Assembly: GCA_947448305.1 (NCBI GenBank)
Contig: CANFME010000006.1
Span: forward strand, 1 to 46,256
DNA: 46,256 nt
Source of the DNA: Burkholderiaceae bacterium
GTDB taxonomy: Bacteria; Pseudomonadota; Gammaproteobacteria; Burkholderiales; Burkholderiaceae
Reading direction: 5' to 3'
The notes under the pieces: generated by a model
What the model saw: only the letters and a program-made list of their open reading frames with translations
What the model was told of the DNA's origin: nothing
Databases searched by the model: none
Program-made: the position numbers and the translations under genes
Shown here: positions 34,755 to 44,047 of the stretch, piece by piece
Layout: each line of letters begins with the position of its first letter
Position numbering within the stretch: position 1 is the first letter of the stretch

Positions 34755-35434
34755 ATTGATAAGGTTTTCAATCCCTCAATCAATTGCAAAGAATTAGCTA
34801 CTGCTCCAAATACTCCACCTTGCATTTGAATCATTTTTAATGAAGCTAAGTAATTTCCGTAATCAGTTGCTCCAGTACAGTCTTCGAGTAACAAGCACTC
34901 ATAACCACGATCATTCGCATCACGCATGGTTGTATGCACGCAAACATCAGTAGTAATGCCAGTCAAAATTAAATTACGAATTCCCTTTGTTCTTAAAATC
35001 AAGTCTAAATCAGTTGCATAAAAAGAGCCTTTACCAGGCTTGTCGATCACACACTCAGTTGCTAATGGCGCTAGTTCAGGAATAATTTCCCAGCCAGGTT
35101 CGCCGCGAACAAGGATTCTTCCGCAGGGGCCAGGATCACCAATCCCCGCGCCAATATTTTTAGATCTCCATTTTTTATTTTCAGGTAAGTCTGTTAAATC
35201 AGGACGATGTCCCTCTCTCGTATGAATGACAAAAAGGCCTAACTCACGAACCTCCTTGAGCAAATTTTTGATGGGTTCAATCGGGGCTCTAGTTAAGCTC
35301 AAGTCATAACCCATTTTGTCAACGTAGCCTCCGAACCCACAAAAATCCGTCTGCATGTCAATCACTATTAATGCAGTGTTTTGAAAAGTTAAATTGCCAT
35401 CAAATGGCCATGAATATGGTACTGATTGAATCAT
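34751..35434 (-). CDS. biuH: Biuret amidohydrolase (isochorismatase fold)
   Basis: This 227-residue cysteine hydrolase closely resembles the biuret hydrolase of Rhizobium as I remember it, including VPYSWPFDG at the N-terminus, [18 protein letters not shown] and [12 protein letters not shown]. Catalytic residues are Asp26, Lys132 and Cys165, and Gln205 (MQGGVFG) is also present; the spacings (106, 33, 40) equal those of BiuH Asp36, Lys142, Cys175, Gln215. It makes allophanate from biuret for AtzF. I place the start at 35434, where GGAGGTGA sits 4-5 nt upstream; the ATG at 35446 would embed that site in the gene. First gene of the operon. Confidence 0.9.
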   Translation of the reverse strand: MIQSVPYSWPFDGNLTFQNTALIVIDMQTDFCGFGGYVDKMGYDLSLTRAPIEPIKNLLKEVRELGLFVIHTREGHRPDLTDLPENKKWRSKNIGAGIGDPGPCGRILVRGEPGWEIIPELAPLATECVIDKPGKGSFYATDLDLILRTKGIRNLILTGITTDVCVHTTMRDANDRGYECLLLEDCTGATDYGNYLASLKMIQMQGGVFGAVANSLQLIEGLKTLSI

Positions 35435-35686
35435 TTTCACCTCCATTAGATGGATTCATCAAACGAACTTGCGAGAAGCGTTAAATATCTTCAGATAAAA
35501 ACCTCTGATAAATATTTCTAATGGAATTGAGTTTAAATTGGACTGATCGGGCTCAGCCCACTATTGCACCATAAAATGCAAAAAAGATTCATAATGGTGC
35601 ATATCCAGTCGAGTACTGTACTTTCAAAATCGAATTACAACTTTTAGCTTTTTAAGACTAAAAACTTTAAGAAAAAGAAATAGAAG

Positions 35687-36235
35687 TTAACCAGCATTCG
35701 TGCCATCAATCAAGATAAAAGCAATTCTTGCTGGCTGACCGGAACGATTGGTCCATGCATGGTTTGTCCCTCTTTGAATCAGCACATCCCCCGCATTAAG
35801 AATGGTCTCTTCTGACTCTAAAATGGCGGTCATTTGTCCAAAGAGAACAATTGCATAATCCACTGTTTCAGTGATATGCATCCCTGGATGTTCCCCTTCT
35901 TTTAAATCATGACCCGCGTCTTTATAAAGATGGGCAAACATGGCATCGAGCTGCTTTTTTAACTCGATTGGATCTTGTGGATCAGGTGGGTAATCAATGA
36001 TTCGAAGCACCGTACCATTTTTAGGCGGCATGATGCCCTGATGGGTGTGAATATCATCCTCTGCACGAATGAGGGCTGGACTTGGACTAGTTCGCCAAAT
36101 GTTATTGACGCGATAACCCGGTCTTTCAGCGACTTCACGAATGGAAGTAGGTGGTCCATCACTAACAAAGAATGATCTGCCATTTTCATCATTTTCTGTT
36201 ACGACGCGTCTTACTGGAGGTAGATCACTTTGCAT
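35687..36235 (-). CDS. Cupin-domain protein
   Basis: This 182-residue protein has a C-terminal cupin: PGMHITETVDYAIVLFGQMTAILE (cupin motif 1 with a His and Glu) and LNAGDVLIQRGTNHAWTNRSGQPARIAFIL (motif 2 with His). It resembles small cupins next to catabolic genes, with an N-terminal half of unknown role. I start at ATG 36235 (ribosome site AAGGA, 8 nt away); the frame is open to 36292 but would then run inside the Bug gene. It follows the Bug gene by 14 nt, so the two are co-transcribed. Substrate unknown. Confidence 0.8.
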   Translation of the reverse strand: MQSDLPPVRRVVTENDENGRSFFVSDGPPTSIREVAERPGYRVNNIWRTSPSPALIRAEDDIHTHQGIMPPKNGTVLRIIDYPPDPQDPIELKKQLDAMFAHLYKDAGHDLKEGEHPGMHITETVDYAIVLFGQMTAILESEETILNAGDVLIQRGTNHAWTNRSGQPARIAFILIDGTNAG

Positions 36236-36249
36236 CTGAATATTCCTTA

Positions 36250-37272
36250 TTATTGGGGAGTAATACCAATTTCTTTCACTACTTTTGACCACTTCAGTGA
36301 CTCTACTTGGAGGTATTTATTAAACTGCTCAACAGTGCCGCCCACGCCTTCAAAGCCAAGCGTTGCTAATCGATCTTTGAAATCGTCTTGTTGAGATATT
36401 TTGTTTATATCAGCGTTCAATTTATTAATTAAAGACTGGGGCGTACCTTTTGGCACAAATACACCTACCCACGTGTAATCTTCAAATCCAGTAAATCCAT
36501 ACTCAGCAACCGTTGGTACATTGGGTAATGAAGCAATACGTTTTGAGCTGGTCACAGCGAGTCCCCTTAACTGACCTCCAACAATCAATTGACTGGCGGC
36601 AGGAACCGCTACACTCGCAAATTGTACTTCACCCGTTAAAGCCGCATTCACAGCAGGGCCTGCCCCTTTGTAAGGAATGTGAGCCACTGGCACTTTTGCT
36701 AGTACCTTAAATAAATATTCCGCAGACAAGTGAGGGGTAGTTCCATCACCAGGAGATGCATAGTTATATTTACCTGATTTGGAGGCTTCAAGCGCATCTT
36801 TTAGGTTTTTTTCTTGCAAGCTAGATCCCGCCACAAAAATATTCGGTGTGGATGCTACATTGGCAATTCCAACAAAATCTTTTTCAAGGCTATAGCCAGG
36901 ATTGATGAATAAGCTTGTATTGACGGCCACAGAACTCGTATTTAAAAGAATTGTGTAGCCATCAGGCTTTGATTTTGCCACTTGTGATGTACCAGTATTA
37001 CCACTAGCTCCCGGACGATTATCAACAATCACTGCTTGGCCCCAAAGGGTCGTTAACTTTTGGCTGAGTAGTCGCGCAATAATGTCAGTCGGACCACCCG
37101 GCGCATAAGGAACTACTAATTTAACGGGTCGATCTGGAAAGTCCTCTTTGGGGGAGTTTTGTGCAAAAGGGGTACTAGCGAGTAATCCACAAAAAATAGT
37201 GAGGACGGTTAGATTCTTTAACTGGAGTTGATTGACTAGGCGAGTCATGCCCTTCGGAATACGATTTTTCAC
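36250..37272 (-). CDS. Bug-family (TctC) periplasmic substrate-binding protein
   Basis: This 340-residue Bug protein starts at GTG 37272 with TTAGGAG about 7 nt upstream. The signal peptide is long, hydrophobic at about 21-37, ending STPFA-QNS. The mature part has FPDRPVKLVVPYAPGGPTDIIAR, NRPGASGNTGTSQVA and KPDGYTILLNTS. It precedes the cupin gene by 14 nt. It may feed the biuret operon 0.8 kb further downstream on the same strand, but the 240-bp gap between cupin and biuH leaves that open. Confidence 0.9.
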   Translation of the reverse strand: MKNRIPKGMTRLVNQLQLKNLTVLTIFCGLLASTPFAQNSPKEDFPDRPVKLVVPYAPGGPTDIIARLLSQKLTTLWGQAVIVDNRPGASGNTGTSQVAKSKPDGYTILLNTSSVAVNTSLFINPGYSLEKDFVGIANVASTPNIFVAGSSLQEKNLKDALEASKSGKYNYASPGDGTTPHLSAEYLFKVLAKVPVAHIPYKGAGPAVNAALTGEVQFASVAVPAASQLIVGGQLRGLAVTSSKRIASLPNVPTVAEYGFTGFEDYTWVGVFVPKGTPQSLINKLNADINKISQQDDFKDRLATLGFEGVGGTVEQFNKYLQVESLKWSKVVKEIGITPQ

Positions 37273-37421
37273 TTCTGGTCTCCTAAGCCTTTACGGCATT
37301 TTATTTTTTCCTAATCTTTGTTAGGAACTATTTATACTATTTGATTATTTTATGCTTTTTAGAGCTTTCAAGCAAATTCTGCTTTCCCGTTATTATTGAC
37401 TGATCAAATTTACTATCCATT

Positions 37422-38717
37422 ATGCAAACCACAAAAAATTTAAGCTGGGTTACTTCTGCCAACGATCCTAATTGCGACTTTCCTTTAGAAAATTTACCTT
37501 GGGGTAGTTTTTGTTTAGCTAATGATGCTAGCAACAGGGCTCGAATCGGAGTAGCAATCGGTAATAAAATTCTTGATTTTTCAACTCTCGAAGGTCTTGT
37601 AGACGTTCCTCATCCTCTCCAAGAAGCATTTTTAATGCTTCAAAATGGTCAAATGAATCATTACATGAATCTATCCCAAGAGGTTCATCATGGTATGAGG
37701 ATGTGGTTGACTCATTTGCTTTCCAAAAGCAATACTAGTTTTCAAGAAATTGAACCCAAGTTGGTTAACCAAAGTGAAGTAAAGATGTTAAAGCCCTGCT
37801 TTATCCATGATTACACTGATTTTTATGCATCAATCCATCATGCAACCTCCGTTGGCAAAATGCTTCGGCCTGACGCGCCCCTTTCACCTAATTACAAATG
37901 GTTGCCTATTGCCTATCACGGTAGAGCTTCCTCAATTCAAGTGTCTGGCGAAAAGGTCAAAAGACCTTCTGGCCAAATGCGAGCAAGTGAAGGCAAACCA
38001 CCCTACTTCCGCCCTTCTCGCCGACTTGATTTCGAACTCGAACTCGGTGTTTTTATTGGCGCCGGCAATAACTTAGGTGAGCCGATTCCGATGGAACAAG
38101 CAGAAGATCATTTTTTTGGTATGTGCATTTTGAATGATTGGTCTGCTAGGGATATACAGGGATGGGAAGGACAACCATTGGGACCTTTTTTAGGAAAGAA
38201 TTTTTCAACGACAATCTCCCCGTGGATTGTTACTAAAGAAGCGCTAGCGCCATTTCGTAAAGCTTGGACACGTTCAGATAATAATCAAGAAATATTAGAC
38301 TACCTACAACACCCAGAAAATTTAGCAAATGGTGCAATTGAAATTCATCTTGAAGTGGACCTCGAAACTGCTGCAATGCGCGAAGCGGGTCTGCCTGCTT
38401 ATCGAATAACACAATCCGAGTTTAGTGAGGCAGCATATTGGACAATTGCTCAGTTAATTACTCAACATACAAGTAATGGCTGTAATTTACAATCCGGCGA
38501 TTTACTGGGTACAGGAACTTTATCTGGCATCAATCCCGAAAATGCTGGATCCCTACTAGAGCTCAGCCAAGGGGGTAAAAAACCAATTATCTTAGCCAAC
38601 GGTCAAGAGCGTAGTTTTTTAGAGGATGGTGATGAACTGATTATCAGAGCATATTGCCAATTACCAAATCAAGTTCGAATTGGCTTTGGTGAATGTCGTA
38701 ATCGAATCATTTCTTAA
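37422..38717 (+). CDS. fahA: Fumarylacetoacetase
   Basis: This 431-residue enzyme cleaves fumarylacetoacetate to fumarate and acetoacetate, the last step of tyrosine/homogentisate breakdown. Signatures are HDYTDFYASIHHATSVGKMLRP (metal Asp and catalytic His), RRLDFELELGVFIG (two metal Glu) and LNDWSARDIQGWE (metal Asp). GTGTLSGINPENAGSLLEL lies near the C-terminus. Length agrees with the full-length family, not the short FAH-domain hydrolases. The usual partner hmgA is absent from the window. It stands alone on the plus strand between two minus-strand Bug genes. Confidence 0.94.
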   Translation: MQTTKNLSWVTSANDPNCDFPLENLPWGSFCLANDASNRARIGVAIGNKILDFSTLEGLVDVPHPLQEAFLMLQNGQMNHYMNLSQEVHHGMRMWLTHLLSKSNTSFQEIEPKLVNQSEVKMLKPCFIHDYTDFYASIHHATSVGKMLRPDAPLSPNYKWLPIAYHGRASSIQVSGEKVKRPSGQMRASEGKPPYFRPSRRLDFELELGVFIGAGNNLGEPIPMEQAEDHFFGMCILNDWSARDIQGWEGQPLGPFLGKNFSTTISPWIVTKEALAPFRKAWTRSDNNQEILDYLQHPENLANGAIEIHLEVDLETAAMREAGLPAYRITQSEFSEAAYWTIAQLITQHTSNGCNLQSGDLLGTGTLSGINPENAGSLLELSQGGKKPIILANGQERSFLEDGDELIIRAYCQLPNQVRIGFGECRNRIIS

Positions 38718-38726
38718 AAACACCAA

Positions 38727-38752
38727 ATCCAATATTTGCTTAGATATTGGAT
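38727..38752. terminator. Bidirectional terminator after fumarylacetoacetase
   Basis: ATCCAATAT (38727-38735) and ATATTGGAT (38744-38752) form a perfect 9-bp stem with an 8-nt loop, flanked by AAAACACCAA on the left and GTTTAAAC on the right. It lies between two converging genes, the fumarylacetoacetase and a Bug gene. A- and T-rich flanks suit termination from both sides. Confidence 0.7.
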
Positions 38753-38768
38753 GTTTAAACGAATTGCT

Positions 38769-39752
38769 TCATTCTGGTTCTATGTGCGCAGCACGAATGA
38801 CCTTACCCCATTTCAGTGATTCGGCAGCTTGAAACTTGGCTAATCCCTCGGGTGTGGATACGACTCGTTCTTCACCATTTTTCATTAATTGGTTTTTCAT
38901 TTCGCTTGATTCGGCTGCTTTAACAAACATTTCATTGATTTGTTTTGTGATTTTCTCAGGCGCACCAGCAGGCAAATAAATCGCATTCCAAAATGACATG
39001 TCATATCCCTTAACACCTGCTTCTTCGACTGTTGGCACATTAGGTAAAGAAGCAATGCGAGAAGTTCCACTGACTGCCAGGGCTCGTAATTTCCCACCCT
39101 GAATCTGTGGAACAGCTGTCGAGGCATCCGCAAACATAAAGTCAAATTGCCCACCTAATAAATCCGTCACTGCTGGTGGATTACTCTTGTAAGGGATATG
39201 CATAATATCAATATTTGTCAATTGCGCCAGTAACTCACTAGCAACGCGACTAGAGGAACTGCCGCTAGCAAAATTTACCTTACCAGGATTTTTACGGGCA
39301 AGGTCCAATAAGTCATTTAATGAGTAAATTTTTGATTTGGGGTTTACCACCAAAAACATATATCCTTTAAACAACAGAGCAACCGGGGTAAAGTCTTTTA
39401 CTGGATCGTAAGGAATTTTTTTAAAGAGATGCTCATTGGCAGCGTGGGTCGTATTGGTCGTATATAAGATAGTGTATCCGTCAGGCGCCGCTTTAGCCAC
39501 ATACTGTGCCGCAATAAAACCACTTGCTCCTGGTTTAGGATCTACGATGACTGGAACTTTATATTCATTACTAATAATTTGTGCCAATGCCCTCGCTTTC
39601 TGATCCGTTCCACTCCCAACCGTAAAAGGCGTTACTAAGGTGATTGTTTTACTTGGGAAGTTTTGAGCATGAGCGAGAAATTGGCTAAACAAAAGAGTGC
39701 ACAAAAAAACAATTTTTAAACTTTTTAAAGAATTGAATGCAAACATCGACAT
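38769..39752 (-). CDS. Bug-family (TctC) periplasmic substrate-binding protein
   Basis: This 327-residue protein has a signal peptide (hydrophobic about 12-27, ending LAHA-QNF) and the Bug landmarks FPSKTITLVTPFTVGSGTDQKAR, DPKPGASGFIAAQYVA and APDGYTILYTTN. It is unusual in having TPFTVGSGTDQ where most family members have PFxAGGxxD, which suggests a different ligand pocket entrance. It is divergent from the AtuA-like pair 80 nt away, a common arrangement for a binding protein and its catabolic enzymes. Confidence 0.88.
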   Translation of the reverse strand: MSMFAFNSLKSLKIVFLCTLLFSQFLAHAQNFPSKTITLVTPFTVGSGTDQKARALAQIISNEYKVPVIVDPKPGASGFIAAQYVAKAAPDGYTILYTTNTTHAANEHLFKKIPYDPVKDFTPVALLFKGYMFLVVNPKSKIYSLNDLLDLARKNPGKVNFASGSSSSRVASELLAQLTNIDIMHIPYKSNPPAVTDLLGGQFDFMFADASTAVPQIQGGKLRALAVSGTSRIASLPNVPTVEEAGVKGYDMSFWNAIYLPAGAPEKITKQINEMFVKAAESSEMKNQLMKNGEERVVSTPEGLAKFQAAESLKWGKVIRAAHIEPE

Positions 39753-39832
39753 ATTTTGTGATCTCCAATATTAGTTATATTATTTCTTAGAACATAATAA
39801 TATTAAAAACTAACTATGAGACTTTTAATCGT

Positions 39833-41185
39833 ATGAAACATACAGAATTTTTAAGAATTGGTGGAGGCGCAGGATTCTCGGATGACCGAATTCCACCCGC
39901 CGTAGAGCTTGCAGAATTAGGTGAGATTGATTATTTAGTGTTTGAATGCTTGGCGGAAAGAACGATTGCTAGAGAACAGCAAACTAAACTGCAAAATCCT
40001 AGTAAGGGCTATACCCCTAGACTACAGGAAAGAATGGCAGCAGTTTTACCAGCCTGTGTCGCTAATCAAATCCGTATCGTTACTAACATGGGCGCCGCCA
40101 ACCCAGAATCAGCCGCTCTGGAAACCAGAAAGTTAGCAAAAGAATTAGGCCTAGGTGATGTTTCTTGTGCTGTTGTTACGGGTGATGATGTCACCGAACT
40201 GGTTCGTGCGCACCCAGAGCTTGAGATCATGGAGAATGGTTTACCAGTTGAGTCTTTACTCCCTCAGATGATTGCAAGCAATGCTTACTTAGGTGCTGAT
40301 GTCATCGTAAAAGCCCTTGAAACTGATGCCCAAATCATCATCACTGGCCGAGTAGCGGATCCTTCACTCTTTTTAGCACCAATGATGCATGAGTTTAAAT
40401 GGAGTTATGACGATTTACAGAGGATAGCTGCAGGAACAGTATGTGGGCACTTACTAGAGTGCGGGGCTCAAGTGAGTGGTGGCAACTTTGCGGATCCTGG
40501 AAAAAAAGAGGTCGATCGGCTCTCAGAGCTAGGTAATCCCTTCGCAGATGTTGCATCCACCGGGAGTTTTTCAATCAGTAAGGTAGCTGGGAGTGGTGGT
40601 CTAGTGAGTCTCGCCACGGTCAAGGAGCAGTTATTGTATGAGTTACACGATCCGTCCCATTACATTACTCCAGATTGCGTTTTAGACGTTACGGATCTAG
40701 AGCTAATACAACTCGCAAAAGATCGTGTTCAAGTTTTATCCGCGCGGGGTAAACCCAGAACGCCAAACTACAAAGTAACGGTTGGATATGATGATGGGTA
40801 TATTGGTGAGGGACAAATCTCCTATGCTGGGCCTAACGCTCTTGATAGGGCAAAATGGGGTGCGCAAATAGTACAAGACCGGCTCAAGCAACGTGGTTTT
40901 AGCTATTCAGAATTTCGGGTTGATTACATTGGTATGTCGAGTTTGCACGGCTTACCCGATAATAGAGTGGAACCTTATGAAGTAAGGCTTCGCTTAGTCG
41001 TCAGAACTCCCAATAAAATTGCCGCGCAAGCCGTTGGTTTTGAATGTAGAGCACTTCATCTTAATGGTCCAACCGGCGCAGGTGGCGGTATCGATCCCCT
41101 AGTAAAACCTGTCTTAGCAGTTCAATCTGTTTTAATTCCAAGGCACTGGATTGATTCACAAATACAAGTAAGGAGAATGGGATGA
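39833..41185 (+). CDS. AtuA-type acyclic terpene utilisation protein (DUF1446)
   Basis: This 450-residue DUF1446/AtuA-family protein begins RIGGGAGFSDDRIPPAVELAE, a family hallmark, and continues with EIDYLVFECLAERTIA, TNMGAANP, ITGRVADPSLFLAPM and LHLNGPTGAGGGIDPLVKPV. AtuA in Pseudomonas is needed for citronellol/geraniol catabolism, but its biochemistry is unclear and many homologues occur in other pathways. Together with the 114-residue protein next to it (overlap 4 nt) it makes a two-piece version of proteins that are fused elsewhere. No other atu genes are near. Confidence 0.85.
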   Translation: MKHTEFLRIGGGAGFSDDRIPPAVELAELGEIDYLVFECLAERTIAREQQTKLQNPSKGYTPRLQERMAAVLPACVANQIRIVTNMGAANPESAALETRKLAKELGLGDVSCAVVTGDDVTELVRAHPELEIMENGLPVESLLPQMIASNAYLGADVIVKALETDAQIIITGRVADPSLFLAPMMHEFKWSYDDLQRIAAGTVCGHLLECGAQVSGGNFADPGKKEVDRLSELGNPFADVASTGSFSISKVAGSGGLVSLATVKEQLLYELHDPSHYITPDCVLDVTDLELIQLAKDRVQVLSARGKPRTPNYKVTVGYDDGYIGEGQISYAGPNALDRAKWGAQIVQDRLKQRGFSYSEFRVDYIGMSSLHGLPDNRVEPYEVRLRLVVRTPNKIAAQAVGFECRALHLNGPTGAGGGIDPLVKPVLAVQSVLIPRHWIDSQIQVRRMG

Positions 41186-41526
41186 TGATTCGATTACATG
41201 ACATTGCTCACTCACGTGCGGGAGATAAGGGCAATACATCCAATATCTCTGTGATTGCCTATGACACTGAGGGCTGGGAAATCATTCAACAGCACTTATC
41301 GGTTGATGTAGTGAGAGATGCTTTTGCACACATTACAAAGGGACCAGTGTTTCGTTATGAGCTACCCAAATTACAAGCACTTAATTTTGTCATAGAAGGC
41401 GCTTTAGGGGGCGGAGTTACCAGATCCTTGGCGCAAGATCCCCATGGTAAATCTTTAAGTAGTCTGATGCTATCTATTCAACTAGACATTGACAAAAACG
41501 ATTTGATAATTGGCAAAGCAAGGTAA
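41182..41526 (+). CDS. AtuA C-terminal (ferredoxin-fold) domain protein
   Basis: This 114-residue protein starts IRLHDIAHSRAGDKGNTSNISVIAYD, typical of the domain found at the C-terminus of AtuA-related proteins. It continues LGGGVTRSLAQDPHGKSLSSLML. It overlaps the AtuA-like gene by 4 nt and is therefore translationally coupled to it. The two very likely form one complex. The reaction is not known. ATG codons at 41182 and 41185 are both possible starts. Confidence 0.83.
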   Translation: MMIRLHDIAHSRAGDKGNTSNISVIAYDTEGWEIIQQHLSVDVVRDAFAHITKGPVFRYELPKLQALNFVIEGALGGGVTRSLAQDPHGKSLSSLMLSIQLDIDKNDLIIGKAR

Positions 41527-41675
41527 ATTAAGGAGTAACGGATTAAATTACTAAAAATAGTTAATTAAAGTGCTTTTAAGTGCAATTTTTAACCACAGAG
41601 CAATACTAAAGATTTATTCTAGAGTATTATCAATTTTCGGTTTTCTTGTACTAAACTACCTCAAAGGGCAACATT

Positions 41676-42272
41676 ATGAATAATTACGAAAACTTAGCTG
41701 TTATTTTGGTCGGGTATCAAAATGATTATTTCGCAAAAAATGGCGTGCTCAGAGGTGTCGTTGAAGAACCAGGCAGAGTTGATGAGGTACTAGAAAATTC
41801 AATGAATTTAATACGTCAATTAGCTGATACAAAAGCATTAATCATATCTACCCCGATTGTATTAGAGAGTTCCTACCGCGCACTGTCTAATTCCTCAGGA
41901 ATTTTGGACAAAATCAAAGAGTCCGGAGCTTTTTCTGCAGGAACCTTCGGTGCTGAAAACATCCCTGAACTTGAAGAGTTCGGCGACAGAATTACTTATG
42001 TATCTGGCAAGGTTGGATTTAACGCCTTTTCAAAAACAGATTTAGAGAACACCTTGACAGAAAATGGAATCAAAGAAGTATGGGTTTGTGGCATGGTTAC
42101 CTCACTTTGTATCGATTCTACTGGTCGTGCAGCCTATGAAAGAGGCTATAAAGTTTCGATTGTGGAAGATTGCTCTTCCGCTAGAACGGCTTTAGAGCAT
42201 AACTTCTATTGCCAAAATGTATTCCCGCTATACGGCTCAGTGATTGAATCTAAATCATTAGAAAAGATTTAA
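41676..42272 (+). CDS. Isochorismatase-like protein lacking the catalytic Asp
   Basis: This 198-residue isochorismatase-fold protein keeps Lys112 (SGKVGFNAF) and the nucleophile Cys145 (GMVTSLCIDST). The triad Asp of the usual V-I-D-x-Q-N-D-F motif is Gly13 (ILVGYQNDYF). The codon GGG at 41712-41714 shows this directly. The Asp is needed for catalysis in family enzymes such as nicotinamidase, so it may be a binding or regulatory protein. It has AAAGGGC 7 nt upstream of the start and is 32 nt ahead of a PAS-GGDEF-EAL gene and a BLUF gene, suggesting a role in that signalling unit rather than catabolism. Confidence 0.82.
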   Translation: MNNYENLAVILVGYQNDYFAKNGVLRGVVEEPGRVDEVLENSMNLIRQLADTKALIISTPIVLESSYRALSNSSGILDKIKESGAFSAGTFGAENIPELEEFGDRITYVSGKVGFNAFSKTDLENTLTENGIKEVWVCGMVTSLCIDSTGRAAYERGYKVSIVEDCSSARTALEHNFYCQNVFPLYGSVIESKSLEKI

Positions 42273-42304
42273 TTAACTTTTTTAATTAATCAAAATAAAA
42301 TCCC

Positions 42305-44047
42305 ATGGATGCCGATAAAAGTTTATTAGTTGATTTGCAAATTTCAGCAACTAATAAACTCATGGAGGCGCTGGTTGCTAGTGAAAAAGGCATGCGCGAA
42401 CGGGTTGAGCTTCTCAATGAAATCTTATTTGAGCTTGACAGTGAAGGTCGACTTTTATTTGTCAATTCAGCTTGGCAGAAGATTACAGGGCTAAAAGACT
42501 CTCCCCTCAATAAACATCTTAGTGATTTTTTCTACTTCGAAGATCAGGACATTCTGGATTTAAATTTTAAAAATGAGATCCCATCTAGTCAATTAAAAAA
42601 AACCTATAAGATTCGTTTCAATCACGCCACTGGCAATATCTTGTGGGTTGAGCTTTCTCTCAGTCATATGGGGAAAAATTTTGTTGGTGTGATTCGGGAC
42701 GTAACTCAACATCATAAAGATCAAGAAGAATTGCGTTTTTTAGCGCATTATGATGCCCTGACTAAACTGCCTAATCGAACTTTATTTTTAGATCGACTAA
42801 CCCAAGCAATGACAATCTGTGACCGAAAAAATCAGTCACTAGCTCTTGCATTTGTTGATTTGGATAACTTTAAAAAAATCAATGATACTCACGGGCATAT
42901 TGTTGGGGATAAGGTTTTAATCCACATTAGCAATGTAATTCAAGCAGCTCTGCGCAAGGGTGATTCCTTATCGAGAATTAGTGGAGATGAGTTTATTGTC
43001 TTGCTGAATGATTTAGATGAAATTAATGAGTCCTCCGTTATCTTAGAAAGAATCTTAGTTGCAACCTCAAAACCATTTATGGTTGATAATGCATCAATCC
43101 AGCTCTCATGCAGTATTGGAGTCAATTTTTATCCTAAGGACTCCTCCAACCAAGAAGTGTTAATTCGTCATGCGGATCAAGCCATGTATCAGGCAAAACA
43201 GTCGGGGAAAAATTCAATTCAGTATTTCGATACGAAAACACATTATTCATTTCGTGTAAAAAAAGAAGCGTCCTCTAATATCCTCAATGCCATCAAAAGG
43301 AATGAACTCGAGTTATATTTTCAACCTAAAGTTCAGTTATCTGACTTACAAATAGCAGGAGCAGAAGTGTTATCGAGGTGGAATCACCCAACTAAAGGAT
43401 TGATGTTGCCTGGAGAATTTTTACCTTATATTGAAAATGATCAGGTCAGTATTGAACATGGTAAATGGGTTATAAAATCCTGCTTTAAACAATTAAATCA
43501 ATGGAACTTAATGGGTCGTCAAGATCAAATTTTCATTAACATTGGCGCCTACCATCTACAGTCAAAAAATTTAATGGCCTTTATTAAGGATTTAATTAAA
43601 GAGTTTCCAGAGGTCTCTCCCTCTCAAATTGGCTTTGAAATTTTAGAAACTAGTGCCTTTGAAGATTCTCTTGCTACGTCACAATTAATTAACGAGCTAA
43701 GAGCTTATGGCTTTATGTTTGCGATTGATGATTTCGGCACTGGTTATTCTTCTCTAACCTTCTTGAAACATTTACAAGTTGATTTTATTAAAATCGATCA
43801 AAGTTTTATTTTTGATATGTTAACGAATCCTGATGATATGGCGATTGTGAAAAGTGTACTTGCTTTATCAAAAGTTTTTAATCGAAAAGTTATCGCAGAA
43901 GGAGTTGAATCCATTGAACACCTTAAAGCATTAATCAATTTAGGATGTGACTACGCGCAAGGGTATCTCTTTGCTGAGCCAATGCCTGTTTCAGACTTTG
44001 AAAATTGGTGCGATAACTTTGATAAAATAAAGCAATCATGGGTTTAA
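42305..44047 (+). CDS. PAS-GGDEF-EAL cyclic-di-GMP turnover protein
   Basis: This 580-residue soluble protein has an N-terminal helix, a PAS domain (about 30-137), a GGDEF domain (about 145-310) and an EAL domain (about 322-570). The GGDEF active site reads SGDEF (226-230), with metal Asp185 and an RxxD inhibitory site (Arg217, Asp220) five residues upstream. The EAL motif is EVL (354-356); metal and catalytic residues Asn412, Glu445, Asp475-Asp476, Lys496, Glu532 and Gln552 appear present. Both activities could thus be retained. It overlaps the BLUF gene by 10 nt, so I infer that light input through BLUF modulates it. There are no membrane segments. Confidence 0.92.
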   Translation: MDADKSLLVDLQISATNKLMEALVASEKGMRERVELLNEILFELDSEGRLLFVNSAWQKITGLKDSPLNKHLSDFFYFEDQDILDLNFKNEIPSSQLKKTYKIRFNHATGNILWVELSLSHMGKNFVGVIRDVTQHHKDQEELRFLAHYDALTKLPNRTLFLDRLTQAMTICDRKNQSLALAFVDLDNFKKINDTHGHIVGDKVLIHISNVIQAALRKGDSLSRISGDEFIVLLNDLDEINESSVILERILVATSKPFMVDNASIQLSCSIGVNFYPKDSSNQEVLIRHADQAMYQAKQSGKNSIQYFDTKTHYSFRVKKEASSNILNAIKRNELELYFQPKVQLSDLQIAGAEVLSRWNHPTKGLMLPGEFLPYIENDQVSIEHGKWVIKSCFKQLNQWNLMGRQDQIFINIGAYHLQSKNLMAFIKDLIKEFPEVSPSQIGFEILETSAFEDSLATSQLINELRAYGFMFAIDDFGTGYSSLTFLKHLQVDFIKIDQSFIFDMLTNPDDMAIVKSVLALSKVFNRKVIAEGVESIEHLKALINLGCDYAQGYLFAEPMPVSDFENWCDNFDKIKQSWV

